From SZUA-36 sp963727635 (GTDB lineage Bacteria > Pseudomonadota > Gammaproteobacteria > Xanthomonadales > SZUA-36), in NCBI GenBank assembly GCA_963727635.1, contig CAVSHP010000016.1:186001-250000 (forward strand): a DNA stretch of 64,000 nucleotides, in the 5' to 3' direction. Under the pieces are notes generated by a model, which made no database searches, had not been told where the DNA came from, and was given only the letters and a program-made list of their open reading frames with translations. The position numbers and the translations under genes were made by a program. Positions 28,090 to 37,892 of the stretch are shown one piece after another; the first letter of the stretch is position 1; every line of letters begins with the position of its first letter.

Positions 28090-29034
28090 CTAATCCTGAC
28101 TTTCCCGTTCTTCCTGTCGTTGCCAGAAATCGTAAAAGTTGAACCATTGTAGTGGAAATCTGGCCACCCTTTTTTCCAATGCTGCTGCAAACTTCTGGGC
28201 GGCCTCTTCATAGGCCAGTTGCCGGTTTTTTCTGTCAACCACAAATTTTTCTTTGAAGAACTCCACGCTCAAATGATAGCCGTCCCCGTCGTGATAACAG
28301 TGCAACAGGTACACCGGGCAACGCAAAAGACTGGCCAATACATAGGGACCGATGGGAAAGTTGGCTGTTTCACCCAGGAAACGGGCGCTGCATACCCGTT
28401 TTCCTTCTCCAACGGGTATGCGATCTCCAGCAATAACGACCCACTCCCCACGATCGACTTTTTCCTTTAAGGTCAGCGCCAGTGAAAAATCAACATCCGT
28501 GACCTGAATCAAATTCATCCGGGATTCGGACTTGGCGTCCGCCAGCAAAGTTGCAAAATTCGCTGCGTGCTGGTCATAGAGTAAAACGTTGATAACCAAA
28601 TCAGGATGACGGGCTGATATTCCCCGGGAATATTCGAGGTTGCCAAAATGCGATCCGATGACCAGGCAGCCCTTGCCGGAAGATACCAGCTCAAAAAGCA
28701 TTTCTTCTTCTTCAGGATCCATTGCAACATCGGTGATGGATTGCGACCACGCGATGTACTTGTCCAGCAGGGAATTCCCAAAAGACACAAATTGACGAAA
28801 AGAAAGCCAGGCGATTGGCCGGTTTGGCAGGCTCTCCGGGTAGGCGCTTCTGACCCTGCGCAGATAGTCCATGGACGCCCTTCTTGCCGCGCTCCTGCGG
28901 ATGAAAAAATACACCATGACCGGCACCAGGATGACACCGAATACGGCGCGCCCGAATACCCTGTAAATCATGATCAGGAAGCGCATGCCGTTTAAGGCGC
29001 CGGCCTCCTTCATGGTTGACCAATGCTGGCTCAT
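28090..29034 (-). CDS. LpxL/HtrB-like lysophospholipid acyltransferase
   Basis: A 314-residue membrane-associated acyltransferase with an N-terminal hydrophobic helix and the catalytic H-x4-E motif (HFGNLE). It also has the typical IAGDRIPV loop of the lipid A acyltransferase superfamily. In aryl polyene clusters an enzyme of this type is believed to join the polyene or a fatty acid to a glycolipid anchor. It overlaps the stop of the upstream glycosyltransferase by 4 bp, showing tight coupling. Confidence 0.85.
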   Translation of the reverse strand: MSQHWSTMKEAGALNGMRFLIMIYRVFGRAVFGVILVPVMVYFFIRRSAARRASMDYLRRVRSAYPESLPNRPIAWLSFRQFVSFGNSLLDKYIAWSQSITDVAMDPEEEEMLFELVSSGKGCLVIGSHFGNLEYSRGISARHPDLVINVLLYDQHAANFATLLADAKSESRMNLIQVTDVDFSLALTLKEKVDRGEWVVIAGDRIPVGEGKRVCSARFLGETANFPIGPYVLASLLRCPVYLLHCYHDGDGYHLSVEFFKEKFVVDRKNRQLAYEEAAQKFAAALEKRVARFPLQWFNFYDFWQRQEERESQD

Positions 29035-29789
29035 TTCTCTTTCAACCCGCGGCTTCTGGACCTGTTTTGACGAATCAGCGCAGGCAGACGTATCAGCATT
29101 CCGGCAATGAGACGTGTGTGCATCCAGGCAATTCCCAGGTTGTCACGCAGATAATGAAAATGCGATTTTCCATCCTCGGGATAGATAACCTTGACCGGAA
29201 CGTACGCCAGGGGAATACCTGCCCATACCGCGCGCACCAGGATTTCCGGATCAAAGGCCATACGTGTGCCAATGCCCCCACGCTTGACCAATACCATTGT
29301 CTCGGTAAGCGGATACAGGCGAAGACCGCACAAGGCATCTTGTATCTCCCTGCTGAGCGTCTCCAGCCAGACCAGGTAAAGCGTGATATACCTCGAATAG
29401 TACCTGAGCCCGGAAATACTGGCGTCGAATACAGGCTTTCCGCAAATAAGGCTTCCTGGATAAATTTCCGCTTGCGCAACCAGGCTCTTGATACCGTTGA
29501 TGTCGTGCTGCCCATCGGCATCGATCTGCAAGGCATGGGTATAACCAGCCTCCTTTGCCTTTGTCAGACCGGTCATCACGGCGCCCCCTTTACCCTGGTT
29601 TTCAGCGTGCCTGACCAGGATTGATCGAGGTGCCATTTCTTCAAGCAATGATCTCAAACCCTCAAAACTTTGTTGGGGAGAGGCGTCATCAACAACGACC
29701 AGGGGTAAACCTTCAGCAACCAGCTTTGGCAGAACCCTGCGAAACTGCTCGAGGTGGTCATAATGCGGTATCACCAGGCAAATCAGCAC
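29031..29789 (-). CDS. Family 2 glycosyltransferase of the aryl polyene cluster
   Basis: A 252-residue GT-A fold enzyme with the nucleotide-binding start LVIPHYDHLEQF, VVVDDAS and the metal-binding DADGQHD. It would transfer a sugar to the lipid anchor or the polyene. It overlaps the next gene by 4 bp and the previous dehydratase stop by 7 bp. The donor sugar cannot be told from the sequence. Confidence 0.85.
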   Translation of the reverse strand: MLICLVIPHYDHLEQFRRVLPKLVAEGLPLVVVDDASPQQSFEGLRSLLEEMAPRSILVRHAENQGKGGAVMTGLTKAKEAGYTHALQIDADGQHDINGIKSLVAQAEIYPGSLICGKPVFDASISGLRYYSRYITLYLVWLETLSREIQDALCGLRLYPLTETMVLVKRGGIGTRMAFDPEILVRAVWAGIPLAYVPVKVIYPEDGKSHFHYLRDNLGIAWMHTRLIAGMLIRLPALIRQNRSRSRGLKEK

Positions 29790-30397
29790 GATGAACTGTC
29801 TCTGAATAACAGGCTGCCCATCGAGTGTACGCGCCCGAAACTTGTAAACCGGAATTGCACCCCTGTTTTATTCTTTTGCTCCAGCTGTAACTCGAGGACA
29901 CCGGGAGGCTGGACGATGTTGCTGAATTTCAAACGATTTACCTCGCATGGAACCTCATCGAAACCGAACAGGCTCATCGAGATTCCAACTGCCCAATGGA
30001 GCTGAACAATTCCCGGTAATATCGGGTTGCCGGGGAAATGTCCTTTAAAGAATACCAGCTCCGGATTGACATCAAGCAACAATCTGTGCCCCGTCAAACC
30101 CTTGATCCAGGAAATGATCCCGGGCTTGCTGCGCTCCCCGCCCGTTTGTATCCCGTCCAGAATCCAGTCATAGTCGTAAAGAAACTCCAGGCAACATTCC
30201 TGTTCATCCTCAGGGGATAGCTCCGCCTGCAGTCTTTTTGAAAACTCGTGACAACCGAATTCGGTTATAAACTGATGACCTTCGGTACTGACGCCAACCT
30301 TGTAGCGTGCGCCCGCATCGCCGCAACCACGCGCTACCATCAGCCTGTTTACCAGTGGGCCAGTTTCAGGCAGGGTTTTGAATTCAGAATCCTGCAC
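29783..30397 (-). CDS. ApeI-like dehydratase with N-terminal extension
   Basis: A 204-residue protein whose C-terminal half is an ApeI/FabZ-like hotdog dehydratase (VFFKGHFPGNPILPGIVQLHWA; the His in GHFPGNP is the expected catalytic residue). The first 100 or so residues belong to no domain I recognise and contain a cluster of acidic residues (SPEDEQECCLEF). ApeI proteins are usually about 110-120 residues, so the extension is unusual. It works with the ApeP-like enzyme in dehydration. Confidence 0.75.
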   Translation of the reverse strand: MQDSEFKTLPETGPLVNRLMVARGCGDAGARYKVGVSTEGHQFITEFGCHEFSKRLQAELSPEDEQECCLEFLYDYDWILDGIQTGGERSKPGIISWIKGLTGHRLLLDVNPELVFFKGHFPGNPILPGIVQLHWAVGISMSLFGFDEVPCEVNRLKFSNIVQPPGVLELQLEQKNKTGVQFRFTSFGRVHSMGSLLFRDSSSC

Positions 30398-30436
30398 AAC
30401 TACCGCTCCCGGTCACGTGGAAATACCACACGTCCA

Positions 30437-31018
30437 TTATGTGCTGACCCCGACGCGCTTTTTGTAGTAACGTCTGAAAAGCCATTCTCCCCCACCCAGT
30501 ATGGCCACCAGGATATAGGCAATCAGGCCATTATAGAGTGTCCATGCCTGCATGGAGAGCGTACTGGTCCAAATAGAAACCAGGCCATTGAGTACGAAGA
30601 AAACCGACCATACTGCAGTCAGCCAAAAAAGATATCGGGGCGCGTGCTCGCTGATTTCATATCCCCGTGTTCGAACGATACGCAGCAATAGCGGCTCTCC
30701 ACTGCGAAGCGAATTGGCAAAGACCAGGAAGAAGGTAAAGTTCACGAGTGCCGGGTAATAAAGCAGCATTTGTGCGTTGCCGACGAACACGGCGGTGACC
30801 GAGTATGCGAGAAATATCAGCAGGATGGGCAGAAACACCAGGCGTTCCTCGGGTAAAAGAACGCCAAATCTCATCCCGAGCAGTACAACGAGGACCAGGC
30901 CAAAAAAACTCGGCGGCAAAATGGAGAGGCCGAAATACACAATGAATGGGTAGGCAATGAAAAAGACCATTACCAGGGCACGTACGAACATTGCGCGAGT
31001 CATGGGTACAGCGCTCAA
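30437..31018 (-). CDS. COG4648-like membrane protein
   Basis: A 193-residue integral membrane protein with about six hydrophobic segments and a basic C-terminus. It matches the small membrane protein that aryl polyene clusters carry, of unknown function, possibly holding the complex at the inner membrane. It overlaps the stop of the upstream acyltransferase by 4 bp. Confidence 0.8.
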   Translation of the reverse strand: MSAVPMTRAMFVRALVMVFFIAYPFIVYFGLSILPPSFFGLVLVVLLGMRFGVLLPEERLVFLPILLIFLAYSVTAVFVGNAQMLLYYPALVNFTFFLVFANSLRSGEPLLLRIVRTRGYEISEHAPRYLFWLTAVWSVFFVLNGLVSIWTSTLSMQAWTLYNGLIAYILVAILGGGEWLFRRYYKKRVGVST

Positions 31019-31833
31019 CTCAGCTTGTTGTCGAAGAATTCCAGGAAAGCCTTGTTAAGGTCCCGAACCGCCTTGCGTGGATGCGTGCCTGCAGGTATCA
31101 GATTATCCAACGATTGTGGCGGATAAACCCGAATGGAAATAAAGGGCCGTTCCGGCGGAATCCGGTACCAGGGCTGGTTTTTGGCCAAAAACCATGGCTG
31201 ATCGCACTGGATCGTTATGAACAAAATCTCAGCGCCCGATTTAACCGCAAAGGAAGCCGCGCCCAGTTTGAAATCCAATGGCTTTCCGGGTATCGAACGT
31301 GTGCCCTCGGGAAACAACAGGAGGCTGGCCCCCGACTTCAGACGTGTTACACAGGTATTCAACAGCTTGCCGATGTTCCCGCTGGGCATGTAGTTCGTGG
31401 ATAGCACAACACTGCGCATAAAAGGGTTTCTGGTGATGGCTTCCTTGATCACGCAATCCGCCATGGGAAAAAGCGCAACGAGGAAAATGACGTCAATCAG
31501 CATGGGGTGATTGGCGACAATGATCTGATTGTGGCCAACACTGGCATATTCCCTCCCTACAACCTCATATGAAAGCATACCAAGTCCTTTCATTATCACC
31601 AGGAACAACTTGAAGGCATTGCTCACCAGTTGTCTGGCCACGTTCTGCCGGGTGTCGCGGTTTCTAATAAATAAAAAAATCAGTGGGAATATGACGATAC
31701 CGATAACCAGGCCACCCAAACCAAACAGGACGAAACAAATCCCTGTTCCAAACAACCGCCATATCCGGTTGAGGCGCTTGAGCCATATCGAGCTATCCTC
31801 GTGTTTCGTGACAGGATCGACCTGCTCTGCCAT
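31015..31833 (-). CDS. PlsC-like 1-acylglycerol-3-phosphate acyltransferase
   Basis: A 272-residue membrane acyltransferase with the N-terminal hydrophobic helix, the catalytic NHPMLID motif (H-x4-D) and FPEGTR. It is the first gene of the leftward operon, and a 190-bp spacer separates it from the divergent ketosynthase. In aryl polyene clusters it may build the lipid anchor. Confidence 0.85.
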   Translation of the reverse strand: MAEQVDPVTKHEDSSIWLKRLNRIWRLFGTGICFVLFGLGGLVIGIVIFPLIFLFIRNRDTRQNVARQLVSNAFKLFLVIMKGLGMLSYEVVGREYASVGHNQIIVANHPMLIDVIFLVALFPMADCVIKEAITRNPFMRSVVLSTNYMPSGNIGKLLNTCVTRLKSGASLLLFPEGTRSIPGKPLDFKLGAASFAVKSGAEILFITIQCDQPWFLAKNQPWYRIPPERPFISIRVYPPQSLDNLIPAGTHPRKAVRDLNKAFLEFFDNKLS

Positions 31834-32024
31834 TATGGCTTTGTCCCTTGGTATTCGGCTTTTGATATCATACAGTGTGCCTCGAACATTATGTATTTCG
31901 AACAGTCACCCAAGCATAATTGATTATTTCACACCCTGTTGGATGATCCGGGTGGGTGACACCGGCAAATGTAGCTTGCTCTCTGAAACACCATACTCTC
32001 TCAAAACGGTAACAACTTGAAACA

Positions 32025-33212
32025 ATGCGCCTAGCGATCACGGCTTACACAGCAACATCAGCCCTCGGGTGTGGCGTCGAATGCATTCAGAGTTCAATCC
32101 TAGGCAATCGCTCAGGCCTGTGCAATAACGACTTCCCCGGCTGCGATATCGAGACCTGGATTGGCCGGGTAAGCGCCCTGGAGGCAACAAACTTCCCCTC
32201 TGACCTTGATCATCTGGATAGCCGCAATAACAGACTGACCTGGCTTGGCCTTCAACAGGATGGATTTCTGGACCGCGTGTACGAACTGATCGACCGGATA
32301 GGCGTGGACCGCATCGGTGTGGTAATGGCCACCAGCACATCAAGCATTGGCCGCACGGAAGAAGCTTATGCGCGCATGGATGATTCGGATTTATTGCCTG
32401 AGAAATATCGTCAGGCAGAAGTTCACAACCTGCACTCTCCCGGGATTTTTGTCGCAGAAGTTACCGGCCTGAGCGGACCTTCATTAACCATTAGCACCGC
32501 ATGTTCATCGAGCGCCAAGGTCTTCGCGACTGCGGCAAGGTGGATCAATCATGGCCTCGTCGATGCGGTACTGGTGGGTGGTATCGACTCCCTGTGCCTG
32601 AGCATACTCTATGGCTTTAATTCGCTGGAACTGCTTTCAACAGGCCCCTGCCGCCCCTTTGATACGCTGAGGGATGGAATCAGCATTGGTGAGGCAGCCG
32701 GGTTTGCGCTGGTGGTCAGAAACGACATCGCGCCGCAGGCGGAATTCGAATTGCTGGGATACGGTGAAAGCTCCGACGCCCACCATATGTCACACCCTCA
32801 TCCCGAGGGCAAAGGCGCCGTACTGGCCATGGAGCAGTCATTGAAAAGGGCCGGCTTGCCGGCTTCTGCAATTGAATATGTAAACCTGCATGGTACTGCA
32901 AGCAGGGCCAATGACCTGGTCGAGTCCCTTGCCCTGTCCCGGCTTTTTTCAACACAAACCCTGGCGAGTTCTACCAAGGGCTGGACGGGCCATACACTTG
33001 GCGCAGCAGGAATCCTGGAGACAGTTATCACACTGGAGGCCATGAAACATGGTCTGCTTCCCGGCACGCTCAATTGCGCTCAACCGGATCCTGAATTCAG
33101 GTTTCCAATTTTGACCGAAAACATCCATAAGCCCATCAGAACTGCGATGATGAACTCATTTGGGTTTGGCGGTAACAACGCATCATTGATTCTTGGACGG
33201 CTCAATGACTGA
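32025..33212 (+). CDS. Beta-ketoacyl-ACP synthase (KS-alpha, ApeO-like)
   Basis: A 395-residue condensing enzyme with the complete triad: Cys160 in STACSSS, His289 in LHGTAS and His323 in TGHTLGAAG. It extends the aryl starter with malonyl units on ACP. It forms a functional pair with the next gene, whose start overlaps its stop by 8 bp. It is divergent from the PlsC-like gene. A second stand-alone KS, found in some aryl polyene clusters, is absent here. Confidence 0.93.
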   Translation: MRLAITAYTATSALGCGVECIQSSILGNRSGLCNNDFPGCDIETWIGRVSALEATNFPSDLDHLDSRNNRLTWLGLQQDGFLDRVYELIDRIGVDRIGVVMATSTSSIGRTEEAYARMDDSDLLPEKYRQAEVHNLHSPGIFVAEVTGLSGPSLTISTACSSSAKVFATAARWINHGLVDAVLVGGIDSLCLSILYGFNSLELLSTGPCRPFDTLRDGISIGEAAGFALVVRNDIAPQAEFELLGYGESSDAHHMSHPHPEGKGAVLAMEQSLKRAGLPASAIEYVNLHGTASRANDLVESLALSRLFSTQTLASSTKGWTGHTLGAAGILETVITLEAMKHGLLPGTLNCAQPDPEFRFPILTENIHKPIRTAMMNSFGFGGNNASLILGRLND

Positions 33213-34035
33213 CCTCGACATTGCCGGTATTGGCATATGGAGCCCATTCTTTGCGGATTGGCCGGCATTTTGCGACGGAATCAACAACGGTAACTGGCAA
33301 GCAGATTCGCCGCTGCAACCGGGACTGATTCCGCCACGGGAACGTCGCCGCGCCCCCCAGTCGGTCAAAATGGCGGTCGAGGTGCTGGACCAGGCCTGCA
33401 ACATGGCATCGGTGGACCCGGCGAATGCGGCCATCGTGTTTTCATCCGCCATGGGTGATATGCAGATCACCGATTACCTGTGCCGGGTCCTGGCCGAGCC
33501 ACCCCGGCTGGTATCACCAACCCGGTTTCATAACTCTGTCCACAACGCCACGACCGGATATTGGTCCATTGCGCGTCATACCCATGTACCGACAAGCGCC
33601 GTATCGGCAATGGAATACACAGCGCCGATGGCGTTCCTGGAAGCTGCTGTGCAAGCGGCAGAGGAAGACCTGCCGGTGTTGATGGTCAGCCAGGAAATGG
33701 CGGCACCCGCGGCACTGCGGGTCATTTGCCCCTCGGATCACCCGATTTCCCTGGCGTTGTTACTGGCCAGACCCGGGTTATTTCCTAACTCCCTGGCCTC
33801 CTTTAAATTCGGCATACAACACAAAAGTGCTCAGTGGCCGGGTTTGCATCCCGATTTGGACAAGCCATTCAAGGGGAACTTTGGATCGAGACTGCTTCCA
33901 CTGCTCACCAATATCGCATTTGCAGGTTCAGTGCGCTCCAGTTCCCCGGCCAGCTTTGAGTTTCCGCTCTCCAGGGGCGCATGTCTCACTATCTCACTGC
34001 AAAAAAAGGCAAACGCAAAAGCACAACATGGATAA
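33205..34035 (+). CDS. Beta-ketoacyl synthase chain-length factor (ApeC-like)
   Basis: A 276-residue shortened ketosynthase homologue without the catalytic Cys (the position reads SAVSAMEYT). It matches the short chain-length factors of aryl polyene and flexirubin clusters, which pair with a KS to set the number of double bonds. The start is ATG 33205, overlapping the KS stop as ATGACTGA. Its stop overlaps the next gene by 8 bp, so KS, CLF and the flavoprotein are co-translated. Confidence 0.88.
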   Translation: MTDLDIAGIGIWSPFFADWPAFCDGINNGNWQADSPLQPGLIPPRERRRAPQSVKMAVEVLDQACNMASVDPANAAIVFSSAMGDMQITDYLCRVLAEPPRLVSPTRFHNSVHNATTGYWSIARHTHVPTSAVSAMEYTAPMAFLEAAVQAAEEDLPVLMVSQEMAAPAALRVICPSDHPISLALLLARPGLFPNSLASFKFGIQHKSAQWPGLHPDLDKPFKGNFGSRLLPLLTNIAFAGSVRSSSPASFEFPLSRGACLTISLQKKANAKAQHG

Positions 34036-35608
34036 GGTAATCCCAACTTATGATGTTGCAATTGTCGGGGGCGGGCTGGCGGGTCTGACACTTGCGTTGC
34101 AGTTGCAGCAAGACTCGCCGGAACTTGAGATTGTCATTCTCGAGCGCGGCCATCTGCCCCCACCTGCTGCAGCGCATAAAGTGGGAGAGTCAGTTGTTGA
34201 GATAGGGGCGCATTTCTTATCCCATACGCTGGGGCTGAAGGATTTACTCGAGTCCACCCAGCTCAGAAAGTTCGGTCTCAGGTTTTTCTTTGACAGTGGA
34301 AACCAGGCCGACCTGGCAAATGCAGATGAATTGGGCGCCAGCAATTTTCTGCCCGTGGTCAGTTATCAACTGGACCGTGGCCGCCTGGAAACAGACCTGG
34401 CGAGAATCGCAACAGAGCGGGGCATTCTGATCATGGATGAATGCATGGTTGGAAAAGTCACCATCGGCGCTCACGGCAAAACCCATCGGGTTGAGTTCAA
34501 GCATGAGGACCAGGCCCATACGATAAGGTGCCAATGGGTAGTTGACGCCGCTGCGCGCTTTGGCCTGCTCAAACGCCAGTTGAAACTGGCCCAACCGATT
34601 GAGCACAATATCAATGCGGCCTGGTTCAGACTGGATACATCGATCGATGTGGATGACTGGTCAAACTCGGCTCCGTGGAAGAATCGCTGCAACGGTTTGC
34701 AACGAAAATATTCTACCAACCACCTGGTTGGCACTGGATATTGGGCCTGGATCATCCCGCTGGTGGGCAACAGGACCAGCATCGGACTGGTCGCTGATCC
34801 TGACATTCACCCTTTCTCCCCGATGCAGAACTTCGATGGGCTTTTGGACTGGTTCAATGTCAACCAGCCACAACTGGCGGACAGAGTTTTCCAAGCCCGT
34901 GGTACGCTGATGGACTTCAAATACCTGAAGCACTTTTCACATGACTGCAAACAGCTTTGGTCCGGAGACCGGTGGGCCATGACCGGTGAAGCCGGCGTTT
35001 TTGCCGACCCCTATTATTCTCCTGGAACAGATTTCATCGCCATCAGCAATACTTTTATTTGCGATCTGATTACCAGCAAACGGTCTGAATCACAATTTCA
35101 GCTTCACGCCGCGGTTTATCAGAAAATATTCAAGTCGTTTTTCAGCAGCACGATGAGCCTGTACGAGCAGCAATATCCGGGTTTTGGCGATAGCCGCCTG
35201 ACCGTTGTCAAGTCAACCTGGGATTATTGTTATTACTGGTCGGTGCTCGCCTGGTTGTATTTCCGGAATGTCATGACCGATATTTCGTTCATCAGGATTA
35301 TCGAGCCGCAATTGGCAGCAATCCGCGCCCTGAACGCTTCCCTGCAATCTGCATTCCGGCTGCGGGCCGGCGAGAGGTTGTCGGCATCCGGCGAAGGGAG
35401 GTTTTTCGACCAGCTGGCTATCCCGGTGATGTACAGTCTGAACGCGGCATTGCTGGAACCTACCGGCAACCTGCGGCAGGAATTCACGGAAAACTGCACG
35501 CGTCTGGAGGCCCTGGCTCCACGCTTGCTGAACCTGCTGAACGCGGAAAAGACTGGCGGCAATCAGCAATGCAGCCTGCTGGGTGACCTCAGTGCACGGT
35601 TTGGCTGA
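34028..35608 (+). CDS. Flavin-dependent halogenase-like flavoprotein 1
   Basis: A 526-residue FAD protein with the dinucleotide motif GGGLAG (14-19), GES (53-55), a Lys (K81) in the KxG setting of the halogenase Lys, WAWIIP (239-244) matching WxWxIP, and GEAGVFADPYYSPG (320-333). WxWxIP and the Lys are hallmarks of flavin-dependent halogenases, as opposed to monooxygenases. It is co-translated with the KS and CLF. It most likely halogenates the aromatic head or a precursor, although a reductase or oxidase role is possible. It ends 20 bp inside the convergent MMPL gene. Confidence 0.8.
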   Translation: MDKVIPTYDVAIVGGGLAGLTLALQLQQDSPELEIVILERGHLPPPAAAHKVGESVVEIGAHFLSHTLGLKDLLESTQLRKFGLRFFFDSGNQADLANADELGASNFLPVVSYQLDRGRLETDLARIATERGILIMDECMVGKVTIGAHGKTHRVEFKHEDQAHTIRCQWVVDAAARFGLLKRQLKLAQPIEHNINAAWFRLDTSIDVDDWSNSAPWKNRCNGLQRKYSTNHLVGTGYWAWIIPLVGNRTSIGLVADPDIHPFSPMQNFDGLLDWFNVNQPQLADRVFQARGTLMDFKYLKHFSHDCKQLWSGDRWAMTGEAGVFADPYYSPGTDFIAISNTFICDLITSKRSESQFQLHAAVYQKIFKSFFSSTMSLYEQQYPGFGDSRLTVVKSTWDYCYYWSVLAWLYFRNVMTDISFIRIIEPQLAAIRALNASLQSAFRLRAGERLSASGEGRFFDQLAIPVMYSLNAALLEPTGNLRQEFTENCTRLEALAPRLLNLLNAEKTGGNQQCSLLGDLSARFG

Positions 35609-37892
35609 GCCATTTTTTTGACACCCAGCTTCCGGCAAATGCCAATATGAAACTTGCTGCCGAACCTGTGGCAATGGTCAGCCCGATAAACTTCAACATC
35701 GGAATTGAAGAACCCGCCAGTATGCCGAATGTCATTGTTGTCGTGAGCGCACACGCCACCACGGCATGACGTGTGGCTGTTTGTTCAGCCACGGTTTCCT
35801 TTCTGCTCACAAACAGGGCGTAATCCAGCCCGAGCCCCATGACGAGAAGCAAGGCCACCAGGTGAATAATGGTCAAACCTGCATGCATGGACGTGACCAC
35901 CAAAACGGTCGTGGTCAATGACGCCATCACGGTCAGTACGATCCACAGTACCCGCCGGGGCTCCTTTTGTTCAAACAGCAACAGGGCAATAATCAGCAGT
36001 GAGGCAAAGATAATTGTTTTGATTGCACCATGGCGATAATCACGCATCAGATCGAGTGATGACTGGTGCAAATCGACCAACTCAATCTGCGGTTCCCAGG
36101 TCTGCACGCGGGCCGCAAGCTCCACTGGTTTTGGCTGGCTTATGGAAATCAGGGACACCCACTGGCCAGCCACGGTGACCAGGTGCGAATCCAGCCACGA
36201 TTCCAGCGCAGTGGCCTCAAAATTAACCGGCAATAATGGCGACAGCGATTTTGCCCGCTCTGCATTCGCTTCGAACGGGTCGAATGCATCCTCGCGAAAG
36301 GGTGATTTCGCAATGGCTTTTTGTAAACGAAGATGCAATTCTTCTTTCGGTGGAATCGCCTGTTGACGCTGTTTCTGGATGTGCTCGCTGGGGAGCAACT
36401 GGCTGACCGATTGCCATGACTCCAGCAGATTGTCGTCAGCGGCTTTTTTCAGCAGGAGATCAACCGCTTCGTTGTCACGCAGCAAACTTTCCAGGCTTGG
36501 CGCACGCAGCACCAGCTGGTAGCGCATATCCAGTGTCCCCGCGGCGGACCGCAGCATTGTATCCTCGAGAAGCCGTTGTTCAGGTACCGGGCTCAGACTG
36601 GAAAGCCTGTCCTCCCATAAACCGTTCCTGAGCGACAATTGCGCGCCGAATAATGTGACCAACAAAGTCAACAAGGCAGGCCAGATGGCCAGCGGACGCT
36701 GTTGCGGATTGGTGTTTGATGCCCTCGTGACGCTCTTATCCGGGACAACGAAATATGGCAGCCAGTAACGGGTCGCCAGGGCGGCAACGATAACACCGCT
36801 GGCCGTGAAAGCACCCAGCTGGGCCAGGCCCTCAGAACCGGAAAGCGCGATTGCAAGATATGCGATCGCGGTGCTGGCAGCACCGATGCGGAGTGTCGGC
36901 CAGATCAGCTTTATGGCCACCTCACCGGTTTCCCGGCGGGCATGGCTGAACAGATGCAGGGGGTAGTCGATGGCAACACCCATGAGGGTAAAGCCGAATG
37001 CCAGGGTGATGCCATGAACGCTGTCAAACATCATGGCTACGGTTGCCAGGCCGGCAAGAAAACCCATACCGATTGGCAGCGCGGCCAGCAAAAGCAGCTT
37101 AACTTTTCGGTAAATGGCAAACAGGATCACCAGCAGAGTTGTAATGGCCAGGATGGTCCGCTTTTGGGCCTCGGCACGAATGGTATTCTGCAACTCGACA
37201 CTGAAAGCCCCGACACCGGTCAATTCAAGCTGCACCGAGTCTGAGCCGGGTGAGTCAGTGAAGGCCTGTCTTATCGACATGATGGCCTGTTCCTGCACTG
37301 CGATATCGGTTGCCGGCGCCCGCGTTTCCGCCAAGAGGACCGCACTCCCGTCTTTTGCAAACCACATGTCACCGGAAATGTTCACCGGTGCGAGGCGTTC
37401 GAGGATTTTCAGGGTTTGTAAAAATGGATCCCTGGCCATCAGGTCCAGCAGAAAGCTGCTTCCGCCGATGGTCAGATCGCGACTGCGCTGCTGCAATGCC
37501 TGATCCAGCGAAGCCTGGCTGTAGTCGATGTCATCCAGCAGCAGATAGTAGCTCTTGACCGGTTCGGGAATAACGGTGTCTTCTATTGCAAATTCACCAT
37601 TGAGAACATTCAAAAAGGCCGGCTGGGTACTGAGGGTTTCTTTCATCTGGTCGCTGATTTCAGCGAGCTGATCGCGTGACTGGCCTTTAAGCCCGATGAC
37701 GACCAGGCGTGAGCCCGGTCCGTTCTTCAATTGCTCCAGCAGGATTTCCTGTGTGAGGCTGGTTTGCCGTGGGAAAAATGCACTGAGATCAAAGGTTAGC
37801 TGCAGCCGAAACGCCAATATGGTCAACGCGGCCAGGGCCAGTAATATCCACAGCACCGTCACCCGGGCCATTTTCGCACCCTGGATATTCAT
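35589..37892 (-). CDS. MMPL-family exporter (ApeM-like)
   Basis: A 767-residue inner-membrane transporter of the MMPL/RND superfamily. It has two periplasmic loops and about twelve membrane helices, including the paired GVAIDYPLHLF and GLGLDYALFVS segments that bear the proton-relay acidic residues. It would carry the finished polyene lipid out of the inner membrane. The start is ATG 37892, in an ATGA overlap with the LolA-like gene. The 3' end overlaps the convergent flavoprotein by 20 bp. Confidence 0.88.
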   Translation of the reverse strand: MNIQGAKMARVTVLWILLALAALTILAFRLQLTFDLSAFFPRQTSLTQEILLEQLKNGPGSRLVVIGLKGQSRDQLAEISDQMKETLSTQPAFLNVLNGEFAIEDTVIPEPVKSYYLLLDDIDYSQASLDQALQQRSRDLTIGGSSFLLDLMARDPFLQTLKILERLAPVNISGDMWFAKDGSAVLLAETRAPATDIAVQEQAIMSIRQAFTDSPGSDSVQLELTGVGAFSVELQNTIRAEAQKRTILAITTLLVILFAIYRKVKLLLLAALPIGMGFLAGLATVAMMFDSVHGITLAFGFTLMGVAIDYPLHLFSHARRETGEVAIKLIWPTLRIGAASTAIAYLAIALSGSEGLAQLGAFTASGVIVAALATRYWLPYFVVPDKSVTRASNTNPQQRPLAIWPALLTLLVTLFGAQLSLRNGLWEDRLSSLSPVPEQRLLEDTMLRSAAGTLDMRYQLVLRAPSLESLLRDNEAVDLLLKKAADDNLLESWQSVSQLLPSEHIQKQRQQAIPPKEELHLRLQKAIAKSPFREDAFDPFEANAERAKSLSPLLPVNFEATALESWLDSHLVTVAGQWVSLISISQPKPVELAARVQTWEPQIELVDLHQSSLDLMRDYRHGAIKTIIFASLLIIALLLFEQKEPRRVLWIVLTVMASLTTTVLVVTSMHAGLTIIHLVALLLVMGLGLDYALFVSRKETVAEQTATRHAVVACALTTTMTFGILAGSSIPMLKFIGLTIATGSAASFILAFAGSWVSKKWLSQTVH

